NCBI GenBank assembly: GCA_026826555.1
Contig: JAKSZT010053883.1
Span: 27,335,225-27,399,224 of the forward strand
From: Tolypeutes matacus
Lineage: Eukaryota > Chordata > Mammalia > Cingulata > Chlamyphoridae
Length of the DNA stretch: 64,000 nucleotides
Direction of reading: 5' to 3'
How positions within the stretch are numbered: the stretch's first letter is position 1; every line of letters begins with the position of its first letter. The notes below the pieces were generated by a model. The model saw only the letters and a list, made by a program, of their open reading frames with translations. It was not told the origin of the DNA and made no database searches. The translations under genes and the position numbers were made by a program. Below are positions 42,131-56,800 of the stretch, piece by piece.

Positions 42131-42424
42131 TGCCATGTGCAGCATGTGCTCCAAAGCCTCTCCTTTCTCACCCTCCCACTATGAGCGCCAGGGCCATGCT
42201 TGCCATAAGGCACCTCTTCATTCTCCTGTCCTGCCCACTTGCTAGCCAGGGTGCAAAGATTTGGGTTTGGGGACCAGATAAGTAGAGAGGTCTCTCGGGT
42301 GTCCATCCTCTGTCCATCACATGAGACCAGAGAAAGATCTCTGGCTCCCCAGAGCGTGAAAACCACACAGCCTCTGCCTCCTTGGGCACTGTAGCTTCTC
42401 CAAGGGGCCTGGGGGTATTTACTA

Positions 42425-42545
42425 AATATTCCCAAATAGTCATCGAGCAGCTATTCTGTGCCAGGCACTGTGCTTAGGACATAGATTTGTCATGATCCTT
42501 GCCCTCAAGAAGCTTAATCTGTTAAAAGTGCCTGCCAGCTGGTGG
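42425..42545 (-). repeat. L2-like antisense fragment
   Basis: gagcagctattctgtgccag / gcactgtgcttaggacatag / gccctcaagaagcttaatct. Confidence 0.65.
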
Positions 42546-42751
42546 AACAGACGGTTGCTCTCTGAAACCGAGGCAGGCGAGGCAGGATTGAGGAGATGGC
42601 AAAATAAACTGTGTGCTCGCTTCCAGCTGTGTTGCTTCTGGCTGGTTGGCCCTGGGTCTCCTCGAGTTTGACCCCAAGGAGATCAAGGCAGCATTTAACA
42701 AGGGCACAAAGGCCGGGGCTGGGAGATGTCTCGGGGAATTGGGGGAAATCA

Positions 42752-43396
<645 letters not shown>

Positions 43397-43584
43397 TCAT
43401 TGTTATGGCCAAACCTAGACCTCCATATTTCCCTGAGACCCTGCCATGCTGGAGGGACGCCTGGGGACCTTCAATTAGGGACCCCATGGCTACGAGGTGC
43501 CATGTGGGGCATAGAGCAGGAGCTTGTTAAACATGATCTTCTGCCTTCCTGGACACCTAATTTAATGTCAATCTAATGACCATG

Positions 43585-43760
43585 TATAGATCAGGCAGGG
43601 AGCTGAGTCCTTCTCATGTTAGCTTATTTACACCACATAATGAGTCCATGAAATAGATATTTTCACCCCAGTTTACAAATGAGGAAACTGAGACCCAATG
43701 TGGTTAAAAATCCAATCTGTCTCTCCAGTGTCAAATCCACTCCATGCTTCCCTAACTTGC
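43585..43760 (-). repeat. MIR SINE
   Basis: Antisense MIR: cagtttacaaatgaggaaac then tgagacccaatgtggttaaa. Confidence 0.7.
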
Positions 43761-43959
43761 ATCAGTTATGGGATCATTTATGCTGCAAGTGAGCTGAACT
43801 CTAAATCCCATGCCACTAATGAGCACTAAGAATCACAAAGTAGATGCCCTGGAATTAACCCTGCCTGAAGCCATTTCCTTCATTTCCTTGCCTCTTGTCA
43901 GGGCTGCCTCTCATTCTGCCCAGGTAACTGATAATGCAGTGAGAGGGGAGAGAGAAAAG

Positions 43960-44095
43960 CGCTAGACCACTATGGGTTCAATCCAGCTTAGTCTCTTAGT
44001 TACCTGGCCCTGGGCAATGTACATAACCTTGCTGAGCCTCAGTTTCCTGACCTCTAAACTGGGGACCATACTTCACTTGCAGGGCCATTTTGAAA
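43960..44095 (+). repeat. MIR SINE
   Basis: Sense MIR: ccctgggcaatgtacataac, gctgagcctcagtttcctga. Confidence 0.75.
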
Positions 44096-44894
44096 AAACA
44101 AACAAACAAACATAAAATCTAAGTTGACATCAATGGGAAAGTGGTGTTTGGTTTAGATAGTATGTACTTATTAAGTATGAGTTCCTTTCCTTCCTCCCTT
44201 CCTCATGTGGTATCAAGATACCCTTTCCTATTCTGTCTCCACCAGGCATGTTCCTGGCCTTCCTCCAGCAGGGTGCCACAGTTATCGCACTAAATCTCTC
44301 CGGAGCCAGGCTCTCTTTGCCTCCCTGCTGTTTGAAAGATGCCAGCTTTCCAGTGGAGACCAGGCTCTGTGGCTGCACAGGCATGTGCCCCTTTAAAGAA
44401 TCCAATTTACAGGCCTTTGGAATTCCCTAGTAATGGAAACTCTTGGCACTCTCAGAAAGAGAAACAGCCCTGGAGGCTGTTGGATCTTGCTGAGGGCCCA
44501 AGGCCTGCAAACCTGGAGATCCTTTCTGCTGGATCCTCTGACCTGGAGCTGATTGGGATGGTAACTTGGAGAGCCTCCACTCAGCTCCCACTACTCGTCT
44601 CACTGAAAAGCAAGGTTGAGGTCTCCCAACCTTTCTTCATTGGGTGTTATGATCACGAGTTTGTGCTGATGTTTAGAAATATGGGGTGGGAAGAAAAGTG
44701 ATGCCTGGCACCCAGAAGTCCAGAGTCTAGACGTTTGTCTGTCCAAACGCCACACACACACACAGAGGTATGTTTCAAACGTCTGGGAGCAAAAGCTTTA
44801 AGTGAAGGACTTAAATGCCACCACTTCTCCCTGTATACCTTATCAAGCCCACTTCCCGGTCTGCGTAGAGAGAGAGTTCTTAGCTTACAGGGGC

Positions 44895-44975
44895 CGTTCG
44901 TGATGACTGGAAAGTGCCCAGCACAGGGCCGGGGACACAGTGGGAACTCAGGAAATGTTGGTTACTCTCATCATT
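44895..44975 (+). repeat. MIR or L2 tail
   Basis: aagtgcccagcacagggccg then ggaactcaggaaatgttggt. Confidence 0.55.
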
Positions 44976-45249
44976 ATCCAAGATGCTCCACGTGAAAGAA
45001 GGACTAGGTTTACACCAAGGAGCTCTGGGATGGGGTAGGGGTGGGAGGACCAGGACCACTGATCCCTGTTGCAGGGACACGGGCTTCAATCTGACACAAG
45101 GAACATGCACTCTGTAGCTATGGAGAGAGCGGCCCGGGATGAGCTCCCTCCCGCTGGGCAAGCACAGCCTAGATGATGGTCAGCTGGGAGGCGAGGAAGG
45201 AGACAAATGTCCTGGGGGGAGATTATGCCAGTTCCCAGACTAGAACAGT

Positions 45250-45370
45250 TCCCAGTTCTAATGTGGCTGCATTAGAATCACCACAGAAACCTGTTTAAAA
45301 TGTAGATGCAGAGGCCTCATTCCCCTAGAGGTTTGAACCAGCAGGCCGAGGATGGGGCCCCAGAGTTTAA
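45250..45370 (+). mobile_element. MER5A-like hAT fragment
   Basis: gcattagaatcaccacagaa, tagatgcagaggcctcattc and ccgaggatggggccccagag correspond to the MER5A interior. Confidence 0.5.
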
Positions 45371-45859
45371 AAAATTATTTCTATCTATATAAGTGCATGG
45401 AGAAACAGCTGATGTCTGCAACAGTGTTCACCAAATATTGGCAAGAATCATTTCTGGGTGGTAGGGTTTTGGGTGGCATTTACAGTTTCCTCTTTGACCC
45501 GTTCTCTCTTATTTTAATGTTGGACATGTATTGTTTTTTATAATAGTCAGGAAGTCTTGGAGAGAAATGTTAGATAACCGCACAGCCCTGGGGTCAGGTC
45601 CATTGACCTAGACTACCATCTGCCTCTTCCTCCTGATGACTCAGCATTTGCATCTTTTCTGAAAGTAGGGGCTTAATAAGACTTGATGCTCCTATGAGAC
45701 CAGGAGTATCTATTTGTGTCCCAAGTCCTCTACCAATGTCCACATCTACTTTGAACCTACAGAGGTCTCAGCTCTCACCATCCTGGATAAGTGGACTTCC
45801 ATAGGCTACCCGTTACCCTCTGTCTTCATCCCACTCACCAGGGTACAGAAAGAACATTT

Positions 45860-46170
45860 AGTCATTCATGGATCCTTTCATACAATAAACATTTATGGAC
45901 CCTTACCTGGGCAGAGGGGATAGAAAGATAAGTAATCTATATCCCACCTTTGCAAAGCTCATATCTCATGGAAAAATCAGGTATAAGGGTAAGTAAGCTA
46001 AAAACCATATTGCTAATATGATAGCATCTTAAGATGATTAGGGAACACAGAACTTGGCTCTACTTCCTCCTCCCCTGAAGATGGTGGGAAAAAGAGTCTT
46101 CTGGAAGAGATAAGCCCTGATGCAGTCTATGGCTCTAGAAAGTCTGGGTATCCTGAAGAAGGGTGATAAG
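45860..46170 (-). repeat. L2-like antisense fragment
   Basis: catacaataaacatttatgg, acccttacctgggcagaggg, then a ggaagagataagccctgatg segment. Confidence 0.5.
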
Positions 46171-46802
46171 GGGAACCTCCAGGGAAGGACTTTACCCTGG
46201 GTTGTCCCCTGAAATCTGCAGTCCCAAAGGGGCCACCATTTAGCACCTTTTATCTTCAGCCCAGCTGGCCCAAAGGGTCAGGTGTGACAAGAGGCAAGGC
46301 CTCTATGCCAAGGCTGAGAGTGGGGGTGGGGGTGGGGTTCCAAAAGTACAAGAGGGAAGAGCTCTCTGCCGGTGTTTATGTGCATAGGGCAGAGCTTGAA
46401 TTGGGGGCTTGCATTTCACAAGCAGCCTCTGGGAAAGGACCTGGTTGATTTCTTGGGCAGATCCAGCTTCAGCCGCACTCATGGTTTGTCATCTGCCTAC
46501 TTTGGATGCTTGCTCATTTTCAGTGTCCAAGCCTCTGCCCCCACCACACCCTTGCTGTCAGCCCATGAGGCACAGAAATGAAAATAATCCCAGCTGAGCT
46601 TCAGGTTCTTCTAGAGAAGAGCCTGGATGAAAGCTGGAGCTGACCATGCTTAGCCCGTGGCCATGAGATGGGCTCTGAGGAAGGGCTCCAACGAGCCACA
46701 GAGTCGAATAGAAACTCTGCTCCAAACCTTTGTTTCTGACTCTGGGGCACAGGGACCGGGCAAAGCATGTGAGAGGTGCCCTATCAGGAAAGCCAGAAGT
46801 CA

Positions 46803-47552
<750 letters not shown>

Positions 47553-48299
47553 CTAAAGTGCAGCAGAAAGAAAGGGTGACCCAAGGGTTGGGGGACCGGC
47601 TGGGCTCTGAGCTCTAGGCGGGAAACATGCTGGGTTCCATGCTAGGCATTGCGCTGGGAAGCGTCCCTTTGGCAAACAGCAGACACAGTGGAGTTTGTCT
47701 TCTCGTGGCCCCCTTCCCAGCCCAGCGTGCTCACCCCAGGCAGGCTGTGCATGCTTTTGGTCCCTGGCATTTGGGAAAAACCATTATTCAACCTGGGGTG
47801 CAGAGTCGCAGGGTACAACCCCTATCAGCTTGGTTGGCTGCAGCAGGAAAGGGCACCACTAAGCTCAGAGGAGACTCTCCAGTGAGAGTATTTTAGACAT
47901 GGTGGTGGGAACCCACCCCCACCATGGTAACCCTATTCATTTCTCTCCTTTAAACGATTTTGGTGGGGAAACCAGTAGGTGTGCCATGGGGATTCCGACC
48001 CCTCCAAGCTGCAAAACTATGCTGGGGGGGGGGTACCAGGTAAGCACTGCCTTGCAGGGCAGTGGGTAGGAGAAGTACAGCCTTATCACGTGCCTTCCCC
48101 CTTGCTTTTCTCTCTCAGTTACTCTACCCTAAGCACCTACTCTTCTGAAAACCCCTTATTTTAAACCCTTTTCATGTTAATTACTGGCAGACCCTAAACA
48201 AAGACAAGGCAAGCAAAGTGGTTTAAATGGCTGTGTATGGAAAAACAAACAAACAAACTAAAATTACAAGGAAAAATTAAAGGCTGGAAAAAATAATTG

Positions 48300-49000
48300 G
48301 CACAAATATGACAAAGGACAAATATCAACACTGAATTAAGAGCTTTATAATTGTATAAGAACATCACCAAGATGAGTAAAGAGTATGATCAGAGGATTCA
48401 TAAGAGAGAAAACAGAATTAACATGAAAACATAGTCCATTTCACTAGGAAAAAAAAAAAAAAAAGAAACAAATAAAACCCAATACTGTTGAGACTTCATG
48501 AAACGAATATATACATTCATTGCCAGTTACAGAATAAAGTTGATATAATCCTTTTGGAAGGGAGCATATGAATTCTTATTAAGAGCCATAAAACTATTCA
48601 AATACTCTGACAACTAATCCCTAGGAATTAATTCATAAGGAAAGAAGTCACATAAACAAAGATGTTTATAGTGACATAATTTTATTGCAGAAAAAATATG
48701 CAAACAACCTATATGTCTGCTCGACAATGTAAGGTAAATTATAACATTTAATGTGATGCAGTTTGAATGCAATCATTAAAGTGATAAACATGACCCCATA
48801 GAAAGAAGATTGTTAAAAACCATTTTAAGTAAAAAGGAGGTCATAAAATTGTATGTACACTTTGGGTTACAGCTATTAAATATTTGATTACATATAGATA
48901 AAGATTGGACTGAGCCAAAAACTAAAAATTGTATTAGGGTAGTGGGTTTCTGGACAATATTTCAAAATGAAAAGTGCATCTAATTTTTTTATTGCAAAAA
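48300..49000 (+). mobile_element. Old L1M-type LINE 3' region
   Basis: gaacatcaccaagatgagta, gccataaaactattcaaata, gcaaacaacctatatgtctg, ggtaaattataacatttaat and aatgcaatcattaaagtgat follow the 3' region of old L1 elements. An A run at 48449-48464 lies inside. Confidence 0.55.
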
Positions 49001-49454
49001 TGATGTAGACTTTTTCTAAAGTTTTTTTGGTATAAAAGAGTATAAAGAAGGTTAAAAACAAATGTGGATAAATATTTAAATCCCTTTATAAAAGTTATAT
49101 TGATATTTGGTATTAATGACAAAGAATGTATAGAATTTATCTTCTTAATTATAATGATGCTAATAGGAAAAGTAATTATAAAATCATGTTTGCAAAAGAA
49201 AAGCAAATGAAACAAAGGAATTGGTGGCTCCTTATGTTGAGTTTCTTCTTGTCTCTTCCCTGACTCCACTCATCTTAACTTTTTCTGGGTTAGGTATTTC
49301 TTTTCCAACTTGCTGCTGAATGCCCTTCCAGAAAATTCAGTAAAGTCTGGTCCGTAAGTGTCTTATCCCTGTAATCCCTGTATCTTCTATGTATAGTAAG
49401 AGTTTCAGCCAAGGGCAGAGAAGGACATAAAAAAGCTTTTAGGCAACACAAAAT

Positions 49455-49705
49455 CTAGTTCATAGTAATTACTATTATTTATGTTTTGAGGATTTACTAA
49501 GTACAGCACTGTTTGAAGCACTTTGCATCAATTACCCACTTTAATTGTCATACTAATACTATGAGGTAGGTACTGTTATTAACTCCCTTTAAAGCCAAAG
49601 ACACCGAGGCACACAGAGGTTAAGTAACTTGCCAGGGTCATACAGCTAGTCAATGGGACAGTCAAATTCAAATCCATGCAGGCTGACTCCCCGGACCAAA
49701 CTCTT
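49455..49705 (-). repeat. MIR SINE
   Basis: Antisense MIR: gcactttgcatcaattaccc, aggtaggtactgttattaac, gaggcacacagaggttaagt, aacttgccagggtcatacag. Confidence 0.85.
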
Positions 49706-50314
49706 AGCCATTTTGCAATTCTGTCTCCTAGTAGGAGTACGATACACTCCCACGGGGCTAATTCTGAAAGCGGAGTCCTTGCAATGTTCCTAGAATCTGC
49801 TGAAGATCCATCTGTCAACCCCAAGGATAATATCATCACTGATTTGGGGGCTCTGGGCTGGACATGGATGCCCACATACCGTCATCCCATCTGCAGTTTT
49901 ACAGTAGTCAGTGAGAACATAATGAAAATACTGAGGGATCATAACCCAAACCCAACTCTCTGTGAGCTGCCTACCAGAGGAACAACACCAAGGCACACTA
50001 AAGAAAAAGAAAAACCCTACAGTTTCAGAGGGAAGATGATCAGACAGGGGCACTGGAAAAATGGGAACAGATGGATTTGCCGCAGAGGAGAATTTAATTA
50101 ACGTCACCCAAGTCCCCACCCCCACCTGGTTACTCCATCACTTTATTCTATTTCTCCATAGACTTTTTCCAGGGTTGCCAGATTGTACAGCTCCAGGACA
50201 CCACTGGGGGGACTTGAGCAGTTATATGCAGCAGCTATCTTTATCACTCCCTAAAATTATCTTGTTCACTTGCTTAATTGTTGCTGGTCTGTCCCTTCCC
50301 CTCCCCAATGCACA

Positions 50315-50435
50315 CTCATAGACTTTAAGAAATCTTGCCCCTTGGCTTGACCTCTGAATCCATAAAGACCATTCCCAGGCCTGGCACAGTGTAGGTGCTG
50401 AATCCACATTTGCTGAATGACTCAATGAATACCAT
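50315..50435 (+). repeat. L2 LINE 3' tail
   Basis: ccattcccaggcctggcaca then gtgtaggtgctgaatccaca and a gctgaatgactcaatgaa end. Confidence 0.7.
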
Positions 50436-50694
50436 CTGGAAGGGTGGTAACTTGAGCTCATGTGCCTCACACTCCCACCCTGCTCCAAACCCAACCAGCA
50501 GAACTAATTACTGTCTGTGATCCACTGTAGATGGATGCCTGCATCAGCTCTGAAACTAGGGAAATCTACTGTGCCACAAGTCTCAACAATGTTCTCTTAG
50601 ACTGAGTACAGGCGCATTCCTAAAAGACTGAGAGTAGAAAAGGGGTGATGCAGCCAAGTTGTTAAACAGCAAAGACAGCAGAAAGCTGCTCTCA

Positions 50695-51275
50695 AAAATC
50701 GAAGGCCTCAGAAAACAAACTAGTCACACAATATTTATGAAAAACCACTTGAAGATGTTCTCGGGCCAACCAAGAAATGAATCAAAATGAAGACCTCAAG
50801 TATGAGAAGTTTGTGGTTAATAAAAATTAAAAAAGGATTGGCAGTGAGCAATCCAATATAGTCATAAATCTAAATATTCACTATAACTATAGTTATAAAA
50901 AGAAATGCAAGTTTAACAGTCCTTGGAAGAGAGGCTATATCACTCCTGCCCAAACCCAAAGGTAAAAATTTCCAGATTATACTGATATAAAGAGTAAAAT
51001 TGTTTGTTAAATAGTTTCTATGGTTAATTAGAGAAATAAAAGTTAGACTATATTTTTTAAGATGTTAAGCATAATTATTAATAAAATATAAAATGGCTTA
51101 TCTTCAAAATTACCAAAGGGGAAAGAGCAAAGTAATCAATTTAGAAAAGAAAAGAAAAAAGAATTCAAAGGAAACAGCAAGGAAGCATATAGTAAGATGC
51201 TAAAAGAAAGACAAATGTGATTTATGACAAATTTATATGGGTTAATCTACCCTATAAAATATAAGCTTCATTTTC
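50695..51275 (+). mobile_element. HAL1-like LINE 3' region fragment
   Basis: ggcagtgagcaatccaatat, ctaaatattcactataacta, actgatataaagagtaaaat and ataaaatatagcttcatttt-like sequence match what I recall of the HAL1 3' region, the same element type as at 35220-37240 but in the opposite orientation and without ORF1. Confidence 0.45.
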
Positions 51276-52259
51276 GGACAAGACACACAGCTAAAACAAA
51301 GGTACTCAGAATAGTCAAAAGTAAAGAAATGGGCAAAGATATTGCAGGTTTCACATTGGAAGAATGCTAAAATTTACCAATGCCCAGACCCCAAAGATTC
51401 GGAGCAGGCTTGGGCATCATAGGTTTTAATAGCTCCCCGGGTAAACTTTATGTGCAGCCAGCATTGGAGAACTCTACTGAAGGAGGCAAATGTGAACAAC
51501 AATGAACAAGAGTTTTAATGTTCATATGAGACCCGAGGATGTTATAATATTATACCAAACTCTTGGATAGCTTCTTTCAGGCCAAGAGTCTTCTGGAGAG
51601 CTGCCAAGAGACATTTTTTTTCTTTTACCTGGATGGAGATGGAGCTGATAAGCTGACATGAATAGAACGAGAATGTGGCTCTACAAAGCTGTCTTCCATC
51701 CCAAGGGATAATTCATACCTGCTGCAGCAAGAACGGGAGAAGAAAGCACATATTGTCCTACAAAGGTCTACTCTTTCTCCCCCTGGAAAATTATGTATGC
51801 ATGCTACTCTGCAAGGTTTCTATCAGAGAATAGAAAAAACCTGCTTCTCAGGGTCCCACGTGTAATTGGATCATATCACTATCAATATCCAGGTTAAAAG
51901 AGGGCAGTCAGGAGACTTCACCCTTCAGAAGTATTACCAGGTTGTATTGATGGATCTTGACAGAGAATAAACCTTTATTTAAGCCAGAGGGGTCTCACGG
52001 AGCTCAGCCTTTTGAAAAATAATAAAGGTGGAAAACTCATTAACAAGTGGCTGAGTAATTACTATGCCCAATATATGATTATTATTTAATATTATCTTGA
52101 ATAGAAAATAAAGAGCTTGTTGAAAAACCCCTTTTTACTAATTTTTTTTTCTCTTGGTGGTGTCACTGCTAGCTTCAATGCTTTTAAAATGATAATTCAG
52201 TTACTTGAGGCCTGACAAAATTAAATCCTAGTGGAGCCCTAAAAAAAAAAAAAAAAAGA

Positions 52260-54145
52260 AGAAGTTTCAAAAAGAACATTTGAAAAATGGGACTCTGGGC
52301 ACATTCTAAGATGAAGATATGACAGTTATGAAGCTTTAGGCCCCAAAGCACTGAAACAGATAAAATAAACTATTTTATGGACTACATGTTCATGGAGGAT
52401 TTGGATCACAGAAGGGTTACAATGGGTACTGCAGGGGATTATTGGTGGGGGGTGTCTGGGAGGGGGGTTTCATGGGAATTAGTTCATCCGAATATACATG
52501 AAAGATATACAAAATCGTTCACAAGATCAAAAGATGGGGCATGGTCACGATGGGTGGACAATCACACAATAAATGAGGGAATCTGAATTCCTAGCCTGGA
52601 GAGCTCTGCCACAGTCTCCAAGGGAGCAGCAATAGTCCTCTGAGTGCAGGGACAGTGTCTGTCAAAAGAGGATGACCCACTGATGTGTTCTTTTTGTTGA
52701 TGACTACCCCTGTAGTCTTTGCTCTTATAACTGAGACTTGGCCTGCAGTTGTGGGATGCCTAAGGGTTGCCACCTGAGAGCCTCCTTGTTGCTCAAATGT
52801 GGCCTCTCTCTAAGCCAAACTCAGCATATGATTGCATTACCTTCCCCCCAACGTGGGACATGACTCCTGGGGATGAGCCTCCCTGGCAACGAGGGATTAA
52901 TACCAAGTGCCAACTGGCAACACAACTGGAAAAAGACCTTGAATAAAAGGGGGAAAAGGTAAAGACAAATGAGTTCAAGTGGCTAAGAGACTTCAAAGAG
53001 AGTCGGGAGGTCATCCCAGAGGTAACTCTTACGCACACCTCAGTAGGAGCTCATAGAACATCTAAGTGCCTATCACCCCACACAGAGGGGCTCCTGAGAG
53101 CTCTGGAGACACCCAGGTCCTATATAAGGGGGGCTAGCCCCAGAGACTGATGCCTTATCAGTGGGCTCTATTTTGGAATCTGTGCTCCTGAGAGTGACAG
53201 AATTGGGCTCAAATAAGTCCTCCCTACACATGGTTCATCAGTCCCTTCTATTCAAAACTATATGTGATGCTGGAGTTTTTAGGTATACTTCCAGAGACTG
53301 GAGCCTCTGGCTACCTATGTGCCAGGTGTGTGTGGAATCTCGGTGGAGCTGCAACTCCTACCCTACAGCTCAATGGACTCATCCAAGTCACCTGGCGAGG
53401 AGACAATGATGGGCAATGGCCAGCCCAGGGAATGGAGAGGGCCTGCATCTGCAGGCAGGATCATCCCACCCACCATATCCATGGGATATAAGCCCTCTCT
53501 CACTTGGAGGTGGAGTGGACATCACCATCCCAGTCCCCTCAGGATTGGGGGAAGAACTATGGACTAGAGTAGACTTGATGGTATTCTGTTGTACACATAT
53601 GGTGATTCTAACAATGGAAGAAATTATAACAATGAGGTGGAGCCAGTGGCCACTTGACACTTTTGGGGCAGGGAGGGGATGAGCAGTTGAAATACAGGGG
53701 CTTCTTTGGGATTTGGAGGTTGTCCTGAGTACCGTTGTGGCAATGGATATAGGCCATTTTAAATCAGCACATACCACTCAGAACTGTGTGGGAGAGAGTG
53801 TGGTCTACGATGTGAACTGTGGTCTATGGTTGGTGGCAAGGCCCCAGGATGTGTAAGTCCATTGAGGGTGGTGGGCCACACTTGTGGGAGATGTTTGTGT
53901 GGGATGTGGTGGGAGGTATGGGAGGTGGGCAACATGGGAATCCCAATGGGTTCCATGTAATATTTTAGGTAATCTAAGCACCTCTTAAAATATACTTATA
54001 TATATATAAATAACATTTTTGTAAGCAAATGCACATATATGCATATATATTTATATATCATTTTACAAATATTGGTATGTATTGTGAAAATTTTGATTTT
54101 TACCCACAAGAAAAAATAAATTAATTAAAACAAAAACAAAAAATC
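52260..54145 (+). mobile_element. Long unassigned retroposon-like repeat (about 1.8 kb)
   Basis: The segment has uniform composition unlike its A-rich flanks and ends in an A-rich tail (aaaaacaaaaac) near 54140. Marker sequences are ccaacgtgggacatgactcc and ctggggatgagcctccctgg (52850-52890) and gggagatgtttgtgtgggat (53886). I remember closely similar sequence recurring in Xenarthran DNA but cannot name the family. Small frames on both strands show no recognised domain. It could be a non-autonomous LINE-dependent element or the 3' part of a LINE. The 5' limit is uncertain and I found no target-site duplication. Confidence 0.5.
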
Positions 54146-55170
54146 CAAGAAACTGAGAAAAATGCACTAATTTGAAGTAAAAAAGCAAATAAAGATATAG
54201 AGGATCTGAATAATATTATGAGTGTGTGTGCTTTATACAACTCTCTGTAGCCTTCAAACAAGGAAGACAACCTTCTTTACTAGTGCTCAAAAGTGGATCA
54301 TATATTAGACTACAAGAAAATCTTCAGAAATTTCTTCCCAAAGTACAGACTACTTACAATAATGGTGGTACAAAGTCAAAGCAGTATTTAGGAGGAAATT
54401 CATAGTCATAGACTAAATGAAGAGTATTTACACTCAAGAAGTTAGAAAGAGAATTAAACAAGACTGAAGAAAGCAGGGAGAGCAAACTTAGGAAAGATAA
54501 ACACAGAAACAAACAGGGAAGGTAGATGTGGCTCAAGCAATTGGGCTCCCATCTACCATATTGGAGGTCCCAAGTTTGATTCCTGGGGCCTCCTGGGGAT
54601 GGCAACCTGGCCTATGGCACGGAGAGCTGGCGCAGCACGGTGATGCAACAAAAAGGGAGACAACATGGAAAGAATGCACAGCGAATGGACACAGAGAGCA
54701 GACAGCGAGCGCAAAAAACTACAATGGGGGGGAGGGGGGAGAGGTTAAAAAAAAGAAAAGAAACAAATGGGTTAGATAAACCCAATATCTAGTTTATGTA
54801 GAACCAATAAAAGAAATGTCTGGTCAGTACACCCAAGAAATAAAAAGAGAGAAAAAATATATATACAGACACATACACACAGAGGAAGAGAGAGAGAGAT
54901 GGAAGCTATAATAAAAAATAAGGAGATATATCAATTATAAGCAAATAACATGTAGAAGATATTAATAAATTTGAAAATCTTGATAAAATGGAGACTCTCT
55001 CAGGAAAGCATGAATTACCAAAATAAGTGTGATGGTAAAAACCTAGAAGAAATGGAAAATTACTTAGTGGGTAGGTGGTTCCACGGCCAGTGCTTTAAAA
55101 TTGTCAACAAACTCTTAGCCATGCTATTTAAATTCATCTCGATACAAATACTCCCATAAGGATAATGTTC
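54146..55170 (+). mobile_element. Old L1 LINE ORF2 fragment, split by a SINE
   Basis: agagaattaaacaagactga, gtaggaggaaattcatagtc-like sequence and, after the SINE, aaaatctTgataaaatggag and catgaattaccaaaataagt, follow sense L1 ORF2 order. Heavily mutated. Confidence 0.65.
54514..54758 (+). mobile_element. DAS-type tRNA-derived SINE
   Basis: gatgtggctcaagcaattgg, then caagtttgattcctgggg (B-box region), then the body gaatggacacagagagcaga and an A-rich tail. Direct repeats agaaacaaa at 54505-54513 and 54759-54767 flank it. The body resembles the one following the second unit of the composite SINE at 38455-38935. Confidence 0.85.
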
Positions 55171-55204
55171 ATATGACACACATACCCTCATCTACCAACT
55201 CATA

Positions 55205-55400
55205 CATCGACACACCTATAGACCAGGATAAGAAATCCCAGGTTCAACCCTCTGAGGTGAAAACCCATTTTACAGATGTGGAAGCAGAGCCCAGATGTTC
55301 AAGGAAGCCGCCCATTGTCATCTAGCTTGTAAGTGAAGAAGCTGGGATATGAACCCAGTCAGGCTGGTTCCAGAGCTCAAGCTCTCAACCACAACATCTA
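55205..55400 (-). repeat. MIR SINE
   Basis: Antisense MIR: ccattttacagatgtggaag, cagagcccagatgttcaagg, gctgggatatgaacccagtc. Confidence 0.75.
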
Positions 55401-55439
55401 CTTCCTCCAGCAAAAGGAGGGCTTGCCCAACTCAGATAT

Positions 55440-56040
55440 AACAACAAATTGCAAAGTTAAATCTGAATGGTATTGTCTTCAAAAAAAAAGATCAATGGAA
55501 CCAAACAGCAAGACCAGAAACAAACACAAGATTAAAAGTATTTCCTATATGATGAAGAGGGTCTTTCTAAATTACCAGTGAAAGAGTTGCTTGATCAACA
55601 AATGCTGCTAAGACAAATAGCTAACCAGTTGTGGAAGAAATTCCATCCACACCTCACTCCATGTGCCACAGAAGTGCTAGAAGAAAATATAAGAAATATT
55701 TGCATAATCTCAAAGGTGGGAAAGACTTTCTTAGAATTATACCAAAATGAGAAACTATAAAGCAAACAATATTTTTAGATTCAGAAATGGCAAACTTTGT
55801 ATTTCGAAAATGACCACGAACCAAAGCTAACTAGTGGGAAATAAACAGAAAGAAAATATTTGCAAGTTATTACAATTCAATATTTACTAAACTGAATATA
55901 CAAAGAACTACAATAAAAGATAAACACTTAAAGTAGAAATATTGGCAAAGGAAATTAAGAGGCAATTAACAGAAGAACAAATAAAGTTGGCCAATAAAGA
56001 TGGGGGAAATGTTCACTCTTATTAGAAAACAAAAACTTTA
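55440..56040 (+). mobile_element. Old L1 LINE ORF2 fragment
   Basis: agatcaatggaaccaaacag, tatatgatgaagagggtctt, ttacaattcaatatttacta and gaagaacaaataaagttggc follow the C-terminal part of sense L1 ORF2, with many indels. Confidence 0.65.
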
Positions 56041-56049
56041 ACAACAAAG

Positions 56050-56590
56050 CCAGGAAATTGGTAAAGAAAAAGGAAGACATTGTGAGAAAATGGAGAGAAG
56101 CTGCAGGGCAGACTGAGATGAAGCAGGTAAGATTGAAGGAAAAGCATAAGAGTCTAGGAAAGGCTGCTCGAGCAAGAGAGAGGGCTCACCTGCTCTGAAG
56201 TCTTGCTCAGCGCCAGGTATGACGAGAGCTGAAAATGACTCGTTGGGTTTTAGCAGCAAGAGGGCCACTGGAAACCTTAGTGAGAGTGGTTTTCAAGGCG
56301 TGGTGAAGCCCCAAGTGAGGACCAAGTGGTGTGAAGAGTGGTTGGGGAACAAGGGCTGGGCGCAGCAAGGGCAGATGGCCCGTTAGAGAAGTGTGGGTGT
56401 GAAAGAATATTGGAGAACCTGAAAAGGGATGTGGGAGTGTGAAGAAAGATTTTTTTTTTTTTAAGATGAGAGAAATCTGAGAAAAAATTTAATTTTTCTG
56501 GGAAGGATCTGGCAGGAAGGAAGAGTTTAAGAGACAGGAGAAGGAGGATGAACTCTACAAGGCATTAAGTTCCCAAGAAGGTGGAAGATG
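56050..56590 (-). repeat. L2 LINE, antisense ORF fragment
   Basis: gagagtggttttcaaggcgt, gaggaccaagtggtgtgaag and ttttttttttttaagatgag agree with the antisense L2 reverse-transcriptase region; probably continues after the hAT insert at 56600. Confidence 0.55.
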
Positions 56591-56599
56591 AAGGAGAAT

Positions 56600-56800
56600 A
56601 TATAGCAAAATTTTCCAACTAGTGGGTTGCAACTCACTGGTCAAGAAATTGATGTGGTGAGGCATGAGCTGAATGTTGAAAAAAAAAAAGGAAAAGAATG
56701 GAAAATATCAGAGTGCATCACAGATAGTAAGGGTCGGTACTGTTTGTGAAATTTATGTTTCAATTATGTGTGAGTGTGTGCATGCAAGTGTGTACTGAGG
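56600..56800 (+). mobile_element. hAT-type DNA transposon fragment
   Basis: gtgggttgcaactcactggt, gaaaatatcagagtgcatca and atgtttcaattatgtgtgag match a common non-autonomous hAT element; family not named. Confidence 0.5.

Noticed and set aside
49676..50101. 141-codon plus-strand open frame
   Set aside because: It begins in an antisense MIR and its product is low-complexity in character with no recognisable family.
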